64,000 bases of DNA from an uncultured Siphonobacter sp. (GTDB lineage: Bacteria; Bacteroidota; Bacteroidia; Cytophagales; Spirosomataceae), in assembly GCA_913775095.1 (NCBI GenBank), contig CAJYIW010000026.1, positions 124,001 to 188,000 on the forward strand. The letters are read 5' to 3'. The position numbers and the translations under genes were made by a program. Of this stretch, positions 35,482 to 44,045 are shown in pieces. The stretch's first letter is position 1. Every line of letters begins with the position of its first letter. The notes below the pieces were generated by a model. The model was not told where the DNA came from. It saw only the letters and a program-made list of their open reading frames with translations, and ran no database searches.

Positions 35482-36939
35482 ATGAAAAACATTTTCGACC
35501 GCTTCAGGCAGCCGGCTCGGTCGGCTGTATCCCCGCCCGAAACAAGACCAGAGTCTGATCGCCGGGGATTTATGAAAAAAGCCGCTCTGGGCGGGTTAGC
35601 TCTGGGGTTACGTTTCGACAATCAGGTGGAAGAGGAGATGGAATACATCACTCAGAAAGTCAGGCGTGCCTCTAAACCTTCAGAGTTGAAAATTACGGAT
35701 TTACGCATTGCTCATTTGCAGGGAGTTCCCTTCAGTAGCCCCATCATTCGGATTGAAACCAATCAGGGCCTTGTGGGCTGGGGCGAAGTTCGCGATGGCG
35801 GTAGTCCCAAATACGCATTGATGCTCAAAAGTCGGCTTCTGGGGAAAAATCCCTGTAACGTCGAGCAGCTATTTAAAATGATTCGCCCCTTTGCCAACCA
35901 TGGCCGGGCGGCGGGCGGCGTTTGTGGCGTGGAAATGGCCCTGTGGGATCTGGCGGGTAAAGCTTATAACGTGCCGGTGTACCAAATGCTGGGCGGAAAG
36001 TATCGCGATGAAATCAGACTTTACGCCGATACTCCGGAAGTAGATGATCCGAAAGCCTTTGGGAAAAAGCTCAAGGAAACCCGCCTGGACCGAGGCTATA
36101 CCTGGCTTAAAATGGACTTCGGTATTGGCCTGCTGGCCGATAAGCCCGACATGCTCATTGGAGCGGGGCTCTGGGATATTAAAAATCAGTACGGAAACAG
36201 TAAGATAGGCCGGGTGGGTAGTTACGGACTAACCAAACATCCCTTTACCCGGGTGCAGGTTACCGAAAAAGGTATTCAATACATTGCTGATTACGTAGAG
36301 AAAGTACGAAGCGTAGTAGGATACGACATTCCCATTTCCGCGGATCACTTCGGCCATTTTGATGTTAATACGGCCATTCGCATTGGAAAAGCAGTAGAGA
36401 AATACCAGCTGGCCTGGCTGGAGGATTTAGTACCCTGGTTTTACCACGATCAATGGCGGCAGATTACCGAAGCCATCGAAACGCCAACGTTAACGGGCGA
36501 GGATATTTTCGGTAAAGAGGAATTCATTAAGCTTATTGACGCCAAAGCCGTTGATATCATTCATCCGGATCTGGCCTCTTCCGGGGGCATTCTGGAAACC
36601 AAGAAAATTGGAGATTATGCCGAAGAACGGGGGATTCCCATGGCCATGCACTTTGCCGGAACGCCCATTTGTATGATGGCTAATGTGCATTGTGCGGCCG
36701 CTACGCAGAATTTTATTGCCCTTGAGCACCACGGCGTAGACGTAGCAGGCTGGGAAGATTTAGTGACGGGCATTGATAAACCTTATACCAATGGATTCGT
36801 GAAAGTACCCGAAAAACCCGGTTTGGGGGTAGAGTTTAATGAGGACTTTGCCAAGAAGTTTCTCAAGAAAGGAGAGCAGTGGTTTGCCCCGACTGAGGCC
36901 TGGAATACGCCGGATTCGTGGGATCGGGACTGGAGTTAG
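35482..36939 (+). CDS. Tat-exported enolase-superfamily enzyme (mandelate racemase/muconate lactonizing type)
   Basis: 485 residues. A twin-arginine motif (D-R27-R28-G-F-M-K-K, then AALGGLALGL) is unexpected for this normally cytoplasmic superfamily. The capping domain spans about 70-185 (GWGEVRDGG). The barrel domain has the second-strand K210-M-D212, metal ligands D288, E314 and E340, and H390 in AMHFAGTP. This pattern fits dehydratases or racemases of acid sugars. It is divergent from the BASS/RraA pair; with a shared 151-bp control region the three genes probably form one catabolic module. Confidence 0.85.
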   Translation: MKNIFDRFRQPARSAVSPPETRPESDRRGFMKKAALGGLALGLRFDNQVEEEMEYITQKVRRASKPSELKITDLRIAHLQGVPFSSPIIRIETNQGLVGWGEVRDGGSPKYALMLKSRLLGKNPCNVEQLFKMIRPFANHGRAAGGVCGVEMALWDLAGKAYNVPVYQMLGGKYRDEIRLYADTPEVDDPKAFGKKLKETRLDRGYTWLKMDFGIGLLADKPDMLIGAGLWDIKNQYGNSKIGRVGSYGLTKHPFTRVQVTEKGIQYIADYVEKVRSVVGYDIPISADHFGHFDVNTAIRIGKAVEKYQLAWLEDLVPWFYHDQWRQITEAIETPTLTGEDIFGKEEFIKLIDAKAVDIIHPDLASSGGILETKKIGDYAEERGIPMAMHFAGTPICMMANVHCAAATQNFIALEHHGVDVAGWEDLVTGIDKPYTNGFVKVPEKPGLGVEFNEDFAKKFLKKGEQWFAPTEAWNTPDSWDRDWS

Positions 36940-36955
36940 CCGAATGATTCAATTC

Positions 36956-36987
36956 GTTTCCGTGACCACTTTACTGGTCACGGAAAC
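36956..36987. other. Perfect 13-bp hairpin before the orphan sigma gene
   Basis: Arms GTTTCCGTGACCA and TGGTCACGGAAAC around CTTTAC lie 17 bp after the enolase-family stop and 18 bp before the sigma ATG. There is no T-run. It could be an inefficient terminator, an mRNA stabiliser or a protein-binding site. Confidence 0.6.
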
Positions 36988-37005
36988 CATCCAACTCAAT
37001 ACGTT

Positions 37006-37593
37006 ATGATTGTTTCTACTCAGTCTGATGCCGAGCTGTGGAATGCCTTTCGCCAGGGAGATATTCAGGCCTATGAAGCCATTTATCGCCGCTATGCTCC
37101 AGCCCTGTTCTCCTACGGCAAACGCCTCACCTCGGATTATGACCTGGTCAGAGACGTGATTCAGGACTTATTCGTTGAAATCTGGCAGCGAAGGGAAAAT
37201 CTTACCGACTTACAAACCATTAAGTTTTACCTGTTCCGGGTGCTGCGAAATGCTCTCTCCAGAAATCGAAAGTATGCCATGGACGAAGAGCCACTGGAAT
37301 GGAAGGCAATCTGGTCGCCGGAAACCTGGTTACCCTCTGTAGAGTCCACCATTACTGAAGAAGAAAACCGTCAGCAGCAGCTCAACCGACTTCGCCAGGG
37401 GTTAAATAAACTCCCCGAGCGACAACGTGAGGCCGTGATGCTGGCTTTTTTTGATAATCTTTCCAACGAAGAAATCGGCCAGATTATGGGTATTCACGTG
37501 CAGTCGGTAACCAATCATATTAGCCGGGCTCTGCATTTTTTGAAAGACGTTGTGGTCAGTGGGCTTCTGGCAACCTTATGGATGGGGTATTAA
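37006..37593 (+). CDS. Orphan ECF RNA polymerase sigma factor
   Basis: 195 residues. Region 2 (LWNAFRQGDIQAYEAIYRRY, LVRDVIQDLFVEIWQR) and region 4 (LNKLPERQREAVMLAFFDNL, EEIGQIMGIHVQSVTNHISR) are intact. It resembles the locus 3 sigma factor (shared DVIQDLF, LPERQREA/LPDRQREA). No fecR, susC or other usual partner follows; a 900-bp non-coding stretch does. It may serve the sigma-less locus 2 FecR at 28976-30067, or act elsewhere. Confidence 0.92.
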   Translation: MIVSTQSDAELWNAFRQGDIQAYEAIYRRYAPALFSYGKRLTSDYDLVRDVIQDLFVEIWQRRENLTDLQTIKFYLFRVLRNALSRNRKYAMDEEPLEWKAIWSPETWLPSVESTITEEENRQQQLNRLRQGLNKLPERQREAVMLAFFDNLSNEEIGQIMGIHVQSVTNHISRALHFLKDVVVSGLLATLWMGY

Positions 37594-37616
37594 AAAAAGC
37601 CCCCAAAACTGGGGGC
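37593..37616 (-). terminator. Hairpin with minus-strand terminator polarity
   Basis: The hairpin GCCCCC / GGGGGC (37599-37616) directly follows the sigma stop. The run of A lies on its left side, giving a T-run only for transcription on the minus strand. No minus-strand gene is visible to the right, so it may end an unannotated RNA, or act weakly for the sigma gene. Confidence 0.5.
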
Positions 37617-38142
37617 CTATGATTGAAGGTAGAATGATGGGCCTTTGCGAAGGCCTTTGCAAAAAAAGAAAGGAAAAAACAGAAACTTTCAAATACGTGA
37701 TAAACGGTATATATCCGGTTTCTACTCAAAAAAATACGTCGAAAATACGCCCTGTACGTCTGCTCAAGAGCCGAATGTTTTGGGGTAAATCCTCTACATC
37801 TACGGTAAACAAAAGAAGATTGGATTTTCTGACTCTTAAAAAATTACAGTTTTCAATTCAGCTTAGGTAGTAAAAACAGGCTAAGATCTGGACGGCCTAA
37901 TCGGTAAATACCATGAACTTGCCTGGTTCAATTTAACTATTCGGGCACCTGAGTCTCTAATCTTAAAAGTTTAGTAAGACGGCGTAAAGCCGCGAATCGA
38001 GCCGTATGATTTTCGATACAAAACTAATTGATATTATTACCCTAGTGTAATGCGAATTTTATAAAATTATGAAGCTGTATTTAATAAAATGACAATAGAA
38101 TGTGGTAACCTTAAATAAAGGCAAAATTTTCTTTCCTTTTTT
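37617..38142. other. AT-rich stretch without a gene
   Basis: No coding region is supported. A small perfect hairpin GGCCTT/AAGGCC occurs at 37643-37658. A TAGTTTTG element (38026-38019, minus strand) matches the -7 consensus but has no -33 partner. The remainder is low-complexity upstream DNA of the ilv promoter. Confidence 0.45.
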
Positions 38143-38175
38143 TTTGGATTTAAAAAATGGAAGCCTTTACCTTTG
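38143..38175 (+). promoter_or_regulatory. Promoter of the ilv leader and operon
   Basis: TTTG (38143-38146), 21 bp, TACCTTTG (38168-38175) match the Bacteroidota promoter. The predicted start near 38182 lies about 33 nt before the leader-peptide ATG and about 310 nt before ilvD. Confidence 0.65.
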
Positions 38176-38214
38176 CGATATGCCAGATGAAAAAGTGGCA
38201 AAATTCAATTCCTG

Positions 38215-38280
38215 ATGATCCGATTTGTTTCAAATATTCTTGTGATTATTATTCTAGTACTCATCCGACAATCCGTGTGA
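38215..38280 (+). CDS. ilvL: Ilv operon leader peptide (21 residues)
   Basis: An ATG-to-TGA frame of 21 codons, of which 13 are Ile, Leu or Val. Residues 8-17 are an unbroken run, ILVIIILVLI. It is a regulatory peptide: ribosomes slow on the run when branched-chain aminoacyl-tRNAs are scarce. The stop codon (38278-38280) lies inside the 5' arm of the antiterminator and the terminator follows 22 nt later, the classic attenuator geometry. It precedes ilvD, which encodes the shared step for all three amino acids, as expected for mixed Ile/Val/Leu control. The frame is too short for routine gene calling. Confidence 0.85.
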   Translation: MIRFVSNILVIIILVLIRQSV

Positions 38281-38339
38281 GATAGGTTGATATTCACCTT
38301 GAAAGACCTTTCTCACATCCCGAGAAAGGTCTTTTTGTT
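38277..38339 (+). promoter_or_regulatory. Transcription attenuator of the ilv operon (antiterminator plus terminator)
   Basis: Terminator: AAAGACCTTTCTC (38302-38314) pairs perfectly with GAGAAAGGTCTTT (38322-38334), then TTGTT. Antiterminator: GTGAGA-T-AGGT (38277-38287) pairs with ACCT-T-TCTCAC (38306-38316) with one T-T mismatch, using the terminator's 5' arm. A ribosome at the leader stop would cover the antiterminator arm and allow termination; a ribosome stalled in the Ile/Leu/Val run would leave it free. Confidence 0.8.
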
Positions 38340-38492
38340 ATCTGGTCATCCCTGTCTTAGAATAAGGCAAGATTTGTTTGAATAGTACAATTTTTAATTG
38401 ATCATATATTCCAGAAACGGATGAATACAGAGGAGTTTAGCTGTGCATACCTGCTTGACTCTTTTGCTGATTTCTTTTAACAACGAGTTAAT

Positions 38493-40184
38493 ATGGCAAC
38501 GGAAAGTACCCCATTGAATAAGTACTCGCGTACACTTACCCAGGAAGTAACCAACCCTGCCGCTCAGGCCATGCTGTATGGCGTCGGTTTGACGGAAGAG
38601 GATATGAGTAAAGCCCAAATTGGCATTGCCAGCACGGGTTACGAGGGTAACACCTGTAACATGCACCTGAATGGCCTGGCCGTTCACGTAAAAAAGGGGA
38701 TTCAGGGCAATGGAATGGTTGGACTCATCTTTAATACCATCGGAGTTTCCGACGGTATGACGAACGGAAACGATGGCATGAGTTACTCCCTGCCCAGCCG
38801 TGATATCATTGCCGATTCCATTGAAGATGTAGTAGCCGGTCAGTGGTACGACGGTGTGATTACGGTGGTGGGTTGCGATAAAAATATGCCGGGTGCTGTT
38901 ATGGCCATGGCTCGTTTGAACCGCCCCGGAATCATGGTGTACGGGGGAACGATTCGCACGGGTAGCTGGAAAGGACAGAAACTGGATATTGTTTCTGCAT
39001 TTGAAGCCCTGGGTAAGAAATTCGCCGGAACGATTGCCGATGAAGATTTCAAGGGAGTTATTCAGAATGCCATTCCCGGAGCCGGAGCCTGCGGCGGGAT
39101 GTACACGGCTAATACCATGGCTTCCAGTATTGAGGCTTTGGGGCTAAGCTTACCGAACTCAAGTTCCTATCCGGCGACGCACGAAGGCAAACAGGCGGAA
39201 TGTCTGGCCATCGGAGCCGCCATGAAGAATCTGCTGGAGCTGGATTTAAAACCCCGGGACATTATTACCCGTAAGTCCCTGGAAAATGCGTTGACCTTAG
39301 TGATGGCGATGGGTGGTTCGACAAATGCCGTTCTGCACTATCTGGCCATTGCTCACGCCGCTGAAATTGAATTTACGCTGAAAGATATTCAGGACATCAG
39401 TGACCGTACTCCACTCATTGCCGATCTGAAGCCTTCTGGTAAATACTTCATGGAAGATATGCTGGCCATTGGGGGCGTTCCGGCGGTAATGAAATACCTG
39501 CTTAAAGTGGGGCTGTTGCACGGCGACTGCATGACCATCACGGGCAAAACCATTGCTGAAAACCTGGCCGACGAACCGGATCTGGATTTTGAAACCCAGA
39601 AAATCATTTTCCCGATTGAAACGCCGATCAAAGCCACGGGTCACCTGCAAATTCTGTACGGTAATCTGGCTCCCACGGGTGCGGTAGCTAAAATCACGGG
39701 TAAAGAAGGCGAGCGTTTTGAAGGTGTTGCCAAAGTTTGCGATAAGGAAGAAACGCTGATGGCAGCCCTGGCTAATGGTGAAATCAAACCCGGAATGGTG
39801 GTAGTGATTCGCTACGAGGGCCCCAAAGGCGGTCCCGGAATGCCCGAAATGCTGAAGCCTACGTCGGCAATTATTGGAGCCGGTTTAGGTAACTCCATCG
39901 CCATGATCACGGATGGACGTTTCTCCGGCGGTACCCACGGTTTTGTGGTCGGTCACGTAACTCCCGAAGCTTTTGATGGCGGGCCAATTGCCTTGGTGCA
40001 GGATGGCGATCTTATCACCATCGATGCGGTGAATAATGTTCTTCAGGTGCATATTTCTGACGAAGAAATGGCTGCCCGGAAGGCCGCCTGGGTAGCTCCA
40101 GAAAACCCCTTCCAGCGTGGTATTCTTCGGAAGTATATCAAAAACGTTTCCTCAGCCAGTCTGGGTTGCGTAACGGATTTATAA
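38493..40184 (+). CDS. ilvD: Dihydroxy-acid dehydratase
   Basis: 563 residues, normal length. It dehydrates 2,3-dihydroxy-isovalerate and its 3-methylvalerate homologue in valine and isoleucine synthesis, using an iron-sulfur cluster. The cluster cysteines are C55 (GNTCNMHL), C128 ([10 protein letters not shown]) and C200 ([15 protein letters not shown]). The C-terminal [20 protein letters not shown] block is typical. It is the first structural gene of the operon, behind the ilvL attenuator, and ilvB follows after 74 bp. Confidence 0.98.
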   Translation: MATESTPLNKYSRTLTQEVTNPAAQAMLYGVGLTEEDMSKAQIGIASTGYEGNTCNMHLNGLAVHVKKGIQGNGMVGLIFNTIGVSDGMTNGNDGMSYSLPSRDIIADSIEDVVAGQWYDGVITVVGCDKNMPGAVMAMARLNRPGIMVYGGTIRTGSWKGQKLDIVSAFEALGKKFAGTIADEDFKGVIQNAIPGAGACGGMYTANTMASSIEALGLSLPNSSSYPATHEGKQAECLAIGAAMKNLLELDLKPRDIITRKSLENALTLVMAMGGSTNAVLHYLAIAHAAEIEFTLKDIQDISDRTPLIADLKPSGKYFMEDMLAIGGVPAVMKYLLKVGLLHGDCMTITGKTIAENLADEPDLDFETQKIIFPIETPIKATGHLQILYGNLAPTGAVAKITGKEGERFEGVAKVCDKEETLMAALANGEIKPGMVVVIRYEGPKGGPGMPEMLKPTSAIIGAGLGNSIAMITDGRFSGGTHGFVVGHVTPEAFDGGPIALVQDGDLITIDAVNNVLQVHISDEEMAARKAAWVAPENPFQRGILRKYIKNVSSASLGCVTDL

Positions 40185-40258
40185 GATTGATTGTCAATAG
40201 AGTAACTACTTAAAAATAAACGCTTAACGACTCATCGTTAACAGAAAGGAAGAATCCT

Positions 40259-42001
40259 ATGGCACACCAGATGCAAACCGCTGCCGAGGTTTTGGAAGAA
40301 GCCTCCCAACGCACCGTAACGGGCTCTCATGCCCTGATGCTGGGCTTGCTGGCTGAAGGAGTAGATACCATTTTCGGATACCCCGGCGGAGCCATCATGC
40401 CTACGTATGATGCTCTTTTCGATTACCGGGAAGTCCTTCATCATATTCTGGTTCGTCACGAGCAGGGAGCAGGTCACGCCGCTCAGGGCTATGCCCGCAT
40501 GCAAAACCGGGCGGGCGTTTGTATGGTTACCTCCGGTCCCGGAGCTACGAACCTGATGACGCCCATCTGCGATGCTCTGCTGGATTCGACCCCCCTGGTA
40601 TGCATCGTCGGTCAGGTCTATAACAAACTTCTCGGAACGGATGCTTTTCAGGAAGCCGATGTCATCGGTATGACGATGCCCATTACCAAATGGAATTATC
40701 AGATTACTAGTGCCGATGAAGTACCTGAAGTACTGGCTAAAGCCTTTTATATCGCTCAAACCGGTCGTCCTGGCCCGGTCGTGCTGGACTTCACCCGGAC
40801 GGCTCAGATGGAGTTGATGACCAAACCATTTTCGTATAAAAAGTGCGAAACGATGGTAAGTTACAAGCCCCGGATGGTGCCTAAGGAAGATCAGTTGAAG
40901 GCAGCAGCCGAACTGATTAACCGGGCAAAGAAACCTTATATTCTGGCGGGGCACGGGATTACCCTGGCCAAAGCAGAAGAAGAACTCAAGGCATTTACCG
41001 AAAAGACGGGTATTCCGGTAGCGGTTACGCTTTTAGGGATGTCAGCCATTGACGAAGACCACCCTAATTTCGTGGGCTGGCTGGGCATGCACGGGAACTA
41101 CGGTACCAACGTATTAACGAACCAGTGCGATTTATTAATTGCCATCGGAATGCGTTTTGATGACCGGGTAACGGGCGATTTAAGCAAGTACGCTACTCAG
41201 GCAAAGGTCGTTCATATCGAAATCGACCCTGCTGAGGTAGACAAAAACGTCAAGGCAACGGCTCCCGTTATTGGGGATGCCAAAGAAGCGTTGAAAGCCT
41301 TGTTGCCCCTGGTTGACGAGCGTACTCACGAAGAATGGCGGAATGAATTCCGGGCGTATGATGCGATAGAAGACGAAAAAATCACCCGGGCGACGCTCTT
41401 CCACGAAGGCGATCAAATTAAAATGGGCGAAGTAGTCCATTTGATTTCGGAAAAAACCAGAGGGGAAGCCGTAGTCGTAACGGACGTGGGACAGCACCAG
41501 ATGCTGGCCAATCGGTATTACCGTTTTAAGAAGCATAACTCGGTCGTAACTTCCGGTGGTGCCGGAACAATGGGTTTTGCCTTACCCGCGGCCATTGGTG
41601 CCAAAAGAGGAGCCATGGATCGCGAAGTAGTTACCTTCATTGGTGACGGCGGCTTCCAGATGACTCTTCAGGAACTGGCTACCATCTGGCAGGAAAACCT
41701 GAACATCAAGATCGTTATCCTCAATAATAACTTCCTGGGTATGGTGCGGCAGTGGCAGCAGTTGTTCTTTGACAACCGCTACAGCTTCGTAGACATCAAA
41801 AACCCGGATTTCGTAACGATTGCCAAAGGGTTCCACATTGAAGGACATACCTGTCGGGATCGGGCGGCATTAAGTGAATCTCTGGATACCATGCTGAATC
41901 ATGACGGTCCTTACTTACTCGAAGTGATTTGCGAGAAAGAAGAAAACGTATTCCCCATGGTTCCGGCGGGGCAGGCGGTTGATAAAATCAGATTAGAGTA
42001 G
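40259..42001 (+). CDS. ilvB: Acetolactate synthase, large (catalytic) subunit
   Basis: 580 residues. A thiamine-diphosphate enzyme that makes acetolactate or acetohydroxybutyrate from pyruvate. The catalytic glutamate is E68 in [19 protein letters not shown]/ThDP-domain blocks follow ([19 protein letters not shown]), and the ThDP/Mg motif [12 protein letters not shown] to [12 protein letters not shown] lies near residues 460-495. The regulatory subunit ilvN begins 85 bp downstream across a GTTGTT-type repeat. Confidence 0.97.
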   Translation: MAHQMQTAAEVLEEASQRTVTGSHALMLGLLAEGVDTIFGYPGGAIMPTYDALFDYREVLHHILVRHEQGAGHAAQGYARMQNRAGVCMVTSGPGATNLMTPICDALLDSTPLVCIVGQVYNKLLGTDAFQEADVIGMTMPITKWNYQITSADEVPEVLAKAFYIAQTGRPGPVVLDFTRTAQMELMTKPFSYKKCETMVSYKPRMVPKEDQLKAAAELINRAKKPYILAGHGITLAKAEEELKAFTEKTGIPVAVTLLGMSAIDEDHPNFVGWLGMHGNYGTNVLTNQCDLLIAIGMRFDDRVTGDLSKYATQAKVVHIEIDPAEVDKNVKATAPVIGDAKEALKALLPLVDERTHEEWRNEFRAYDAIEDEKITRATLFHEGDQIKMGEVVHLISEKTRGEAVVVTDVGQHQMLANRYYRFKKHNSVVTSGGAGTMGFALPAAIGAKRGAMDREVVTFIGDGGFQMTLQELATIWQENLNIKIVILNNNFLGMVRQWQQLFFDNRYSFVDIKNPDFVTIAKGFHIEGHTCRDRAALSESLDTMLNHDGPYLLEVICEKEENVFPMVPAGQAVDKIRLE

Positions 42002-42003
42002 GA

Positions 42004-42083
42004 CTTAGTTGTTGTTGGTGGATAGTTGTTCGTTAACAGCAACTAACAAACAACTACTTACTAACAACCATCAACCAAACACT
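42004..42083. repeat. GTTGTT-type inverted repeat between ilvB and ilvN
   Basis: Left half TAGTTGTTGTTGGTGGATAG with GTTGTTCGTTAA, right half CAACTAACAAACAACTAC with CTAACAACCATC. It folds on itself, fills the gap between the two subunit genes and ends 3 nt before the ilvN ATG. Confidence 0.8.
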
Positions 42084-42086
42084 ACG

Positions 42087-42620
42087 ATGACTAATTACAC
42101 CATTTCCATATTCACCACTAATACGGTTGGCTTACTGAATCGTATTACCATTGTCTTTACGCGTCGTCGCCTGAATATCGAGTCGCTGACGGTTTGTGAA
42201 ACCGAGCGTAAAGGCGTATCCCGCTTTACGGTTGTATTGAAATCAGAAAGCCGGGAGTCGGTTGAAAAACTGGTTCGCCAGATTCGTAAACTGGTTGATG
42301 TCCTGGCCGTGTACGGGTATCTGGACGAAGATATTGTCTTTCATGAGACAGGCCTGTTTAAAATCTCAACGCCCCTGGGAGGATTGCCTCTGGACATCGA
42401 ACGCGTGAACAAGGATTTTAACGCCTGGGTTGTGCATTGGGGAACGGATTCGGTCGTGATTGAGAAATCAGGAACCGAGGCTGAAATCATGGAATTTTAC
42501 CACTACATTAAACCCCACGGTATTCTGGAGTTCGTTCGTTCGGGTCGCATCAGCGTGTCGAAAGAAGAAAAAGGACTCGTCGAATACCTGCCTTCCGAAG
42601 GCGTCTGGGAGATAGCATAA
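42087..42620 (+). CDS. ilvN: Acetolactate synthase, small (regulatory) subunit
   Basis: 177 residues from ATG 42087; the frame is open upstream but those 26 codons come from the repeat. An N-terminal ACT domain (MTNYTISIFTTNTVGLLNRI, then FTRRRLNIESLTVCETE) binds valine as feedback inhibitor in the family. The C-terminal half (LEFVRSGRISVSKEEKGLVE) is the usual IlvN extension. It pairs with IlvB. Confidence 0.95.
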   Translation: MTNYTISIFTTNTVGLLNRITIVFTRRRLNIESLTVCETERKGVSRFTVVLKSESRESVEKLVRQIRKLVDVLAVYGYLDEDIVFHETGLFKISTPLGGLPLDIERVNKDFNAWVVHWGTDSVVIEKSGTEAEIMEFYHYIKPHGILEFVRSGRISVSKEEKGLVEYLPSEGVWEIA

Positions 42621-42623
42621 GCG

Positions 42624-42690
42624 TTTAGGGTTTTGAGTTTGGCGTTTAGGGTTAAATAACCCCAGACACTAAACTCAAAACTCCAAACCT
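42624..42690. repeat. TTTAGGG-type inverted repeat between ilvN and ilvC
   Basis: GTTTAGGGTTTTGAGTTTGG and GCGTTTAGGGTTA on the left face CACTAAACTCAAAACTCC on the right around a short AT centre, forming an imperfect hairpin 5 bp after the ilvN stop. Confidence 0.8.
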
Positions 42691-42732
42691 GAAAGAGCTT
42701 TTACAATTTTATTACCATCAAATCTAATCAAA

Positions 42733-43779
42733 ATGGCAAAGTTGAACTTTGGCGGAGTCGAAGAAGAAGTAGTAACCCGGGAAGAGTTTCCCCTTGAGCA
42801 AGCTCGTACCGTCCTCAAAGACGAAGTTATCGCGGTAATCGGATATGGTGTTCAGGGTCCTGGTCAGGGTCTGAACATGAAAGATAATGGCTTCAATGTA
42901 ATCGTTGGACAGCGTAAAGGCTCTAAGACCTGGGATAAAGCCGTTGCAGATGGCTGGGTTCCTGGTGAGACGCTTTTCGAAATCGAAGAAGCTCTGGAAA
43001 AAGGTACCATCATTTGCTACCTGCTTTCTGACGCGGCTCAAATCGCGGTATGGCCAACGGTTAAGGCGGCTCTGAAACCTGGTAAGTCTCTGTACTTCTC
43101 TCACGGTTTTGGCGTAACGTACAAAGACCAGACGGGTATCGTTCCTCCTGCGGATGTGGACGTATTCCTGGTAGCTCCTAAAGGTTCAGGAACTTCTCTG
43201 CGTCGTCTGTTTGTTGAAGGCAAAGGATTGAACTCAAGCTTCGCTGTGTATCAGGATGCCACGGGTAAAGCTCGTGAAAAATGCATCGCCATGGGTATCG
43301 GCGTAGGTTCAGGTTACCTGTTCGAAACGGATTTCTACAAAGAAGTAACTTCTGATTTAACCGGCGAGCGTGGTACGCTGATGGGTGCTATTCAGGGGAT
43401 CTTCGCCGCTCAGTACGAAGTTCTTCGCGAAAATGGGCACTCTCCATCCGAAGCGTTCAACGAAACGGTAGAAGAGCTGACTCAGTCGCTGATGCCATTA
43501 GTCGCTGAAAACGGAATGGACTGGATGTATGCCAACTGTTCGACGACCGCTCAGCGTGGTGCTCTGGATTGGTGGAAGCCTTTCAAAGAAGCGACGAAAC
43601 CTGTATTCGAGAAATTATACAACTCAGTTAAATCAGGTGAGCAGGCTCAGATCTCCATCACTCGTAACTCACAGTCGGATTACCGTGAGAAACTGGAAGT
43701 GGAATTAGCTGAACTGCGTGAATCTGAAATGTGGAAAGCGGGTGCTACCGTACGTAGCCTGCGTCCTGAGCGTAGCTAG
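42733..43779 (+). CDS. ilvC: Ketol-acid reductoisomerase (NADP-dependent)
   Basis: 348 residues, class I length. It rearranges and reduces acetolactate to dihydroxy-isovalerate. The N-terminal Rossmann motif is IAVIGYGVQGPGQGLNMKDN, followed by VGQRKGSKTW, whose Arg/Lys/Ser favour NADPH. The helical C-terminal domain carries the metal ligands in DLTGERGTLMGAIQG and EAFNETVEELTQ. It shows more housekeeping-like codon use than its neighbours (many GGT, CGT), consistent with high expression. Confidence 0.97.
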   Translation: MAKLNFGGVEEEVVTREEFPLEQARTVLKDEVIAVIGYGVQGPGQGLNMKDNGFNVIVGQRKGSKTWDKAVADGWVPGETLFEIEEALEKGTIICYLLSDAAQIAVWPTVKAALKPGKSLYFSHGFGVTYKDQTGIVPPADVDVFLVAPKGSGTSLRRLFVEGKGLNSSFAVYQDATGKAREKCIAMGIGVGSGYLFETDFYKEVTSDLTGERGTLMGAIQGIFAAQYEVLRENGHSPSEAFNETVEELTQSLMPLVAENGMDWMYANCSTTAQRGALDWWKPFKEATKPVFEKLYNSVKSGEQAQISITRNSQSDYREKLEVELAELRESEMWKAGATVRSLRPERS

Positions 43780-43790
43780 TAACAGAGTTT

Positions 43791-43868
43791 ATATGTTTAG
43801 GGTTTGGAGTTTAGGGTTTAGAGTTAATAATAACTCACAACTTTTAAACTCAAAACCCCAAACTCAAC
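43791..43868. repeat. TTTAGGG-type inverted repeat between ilvC and ilvA
   Basis: GTTTAGGGTTTGGAGTTTAG with GGTTTAGAGTTA on the left and AACTTTTAAACTCAAAACCC with CAAACTC on the right, an imperfect hairpin starting about 12 bp after the ilvC stop. Confidence 0.8.
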
Positions 43869-43870
43869 TG

Positions 43871-43910
43871 GGGTGAATGAGTGAATGTGAATCCATTCGT
43901 TCATTCACCC
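43871..43910. terminator. Long hairpin between ilvC and ilvA
   Basis: GGGTGAATGAGTGAATG (43871-43887) pairs with CATTCGTTCATTCACCC (43894-43910), 17 bp with two wobbles, followed by TTATT. It could reduce read-through from ilvC into ilvA. The T-run is weak, so the terminator function is uncertain. The 135 bp from here to ilvA hold nothing else clear. Confidence 0.5.
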
Positions 43911-44045
43911 TTATTAGTAAAGAGTGAAGAATAACCGCGTAAAGTCAAGTGAACAGGGAAGAGAAACTGGCAACAGAAAACCGCAGCGGCGGCCGCTCAA
44001 AACTGTAAACTTAAAAATCCAGCCCAGCGTTAAAAGATTTCTATA

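Noticed and set aside
37550-37870. 106-codon frame overlapping the sigma gene end
   Set aside because: It starts inside the sigma gene in another frame, crosses a hairpin, and its composition looks like translated AT-rich DNA.
38215-38280. Leader frame as a chance short frame
   Set aside because: Chance is unlikely: ten consecutive Ile/Leu/Val codons, correct distance from a consensus promoter, and stop codon placed in the antiterminator, all repeated in the leu leader.
42009-42086. Extended N-terminus of IlvN
   Set aside because: The extra codons are translated from the GTTGTT-type repeat; the ACT domain begins at the ATG at 42087.
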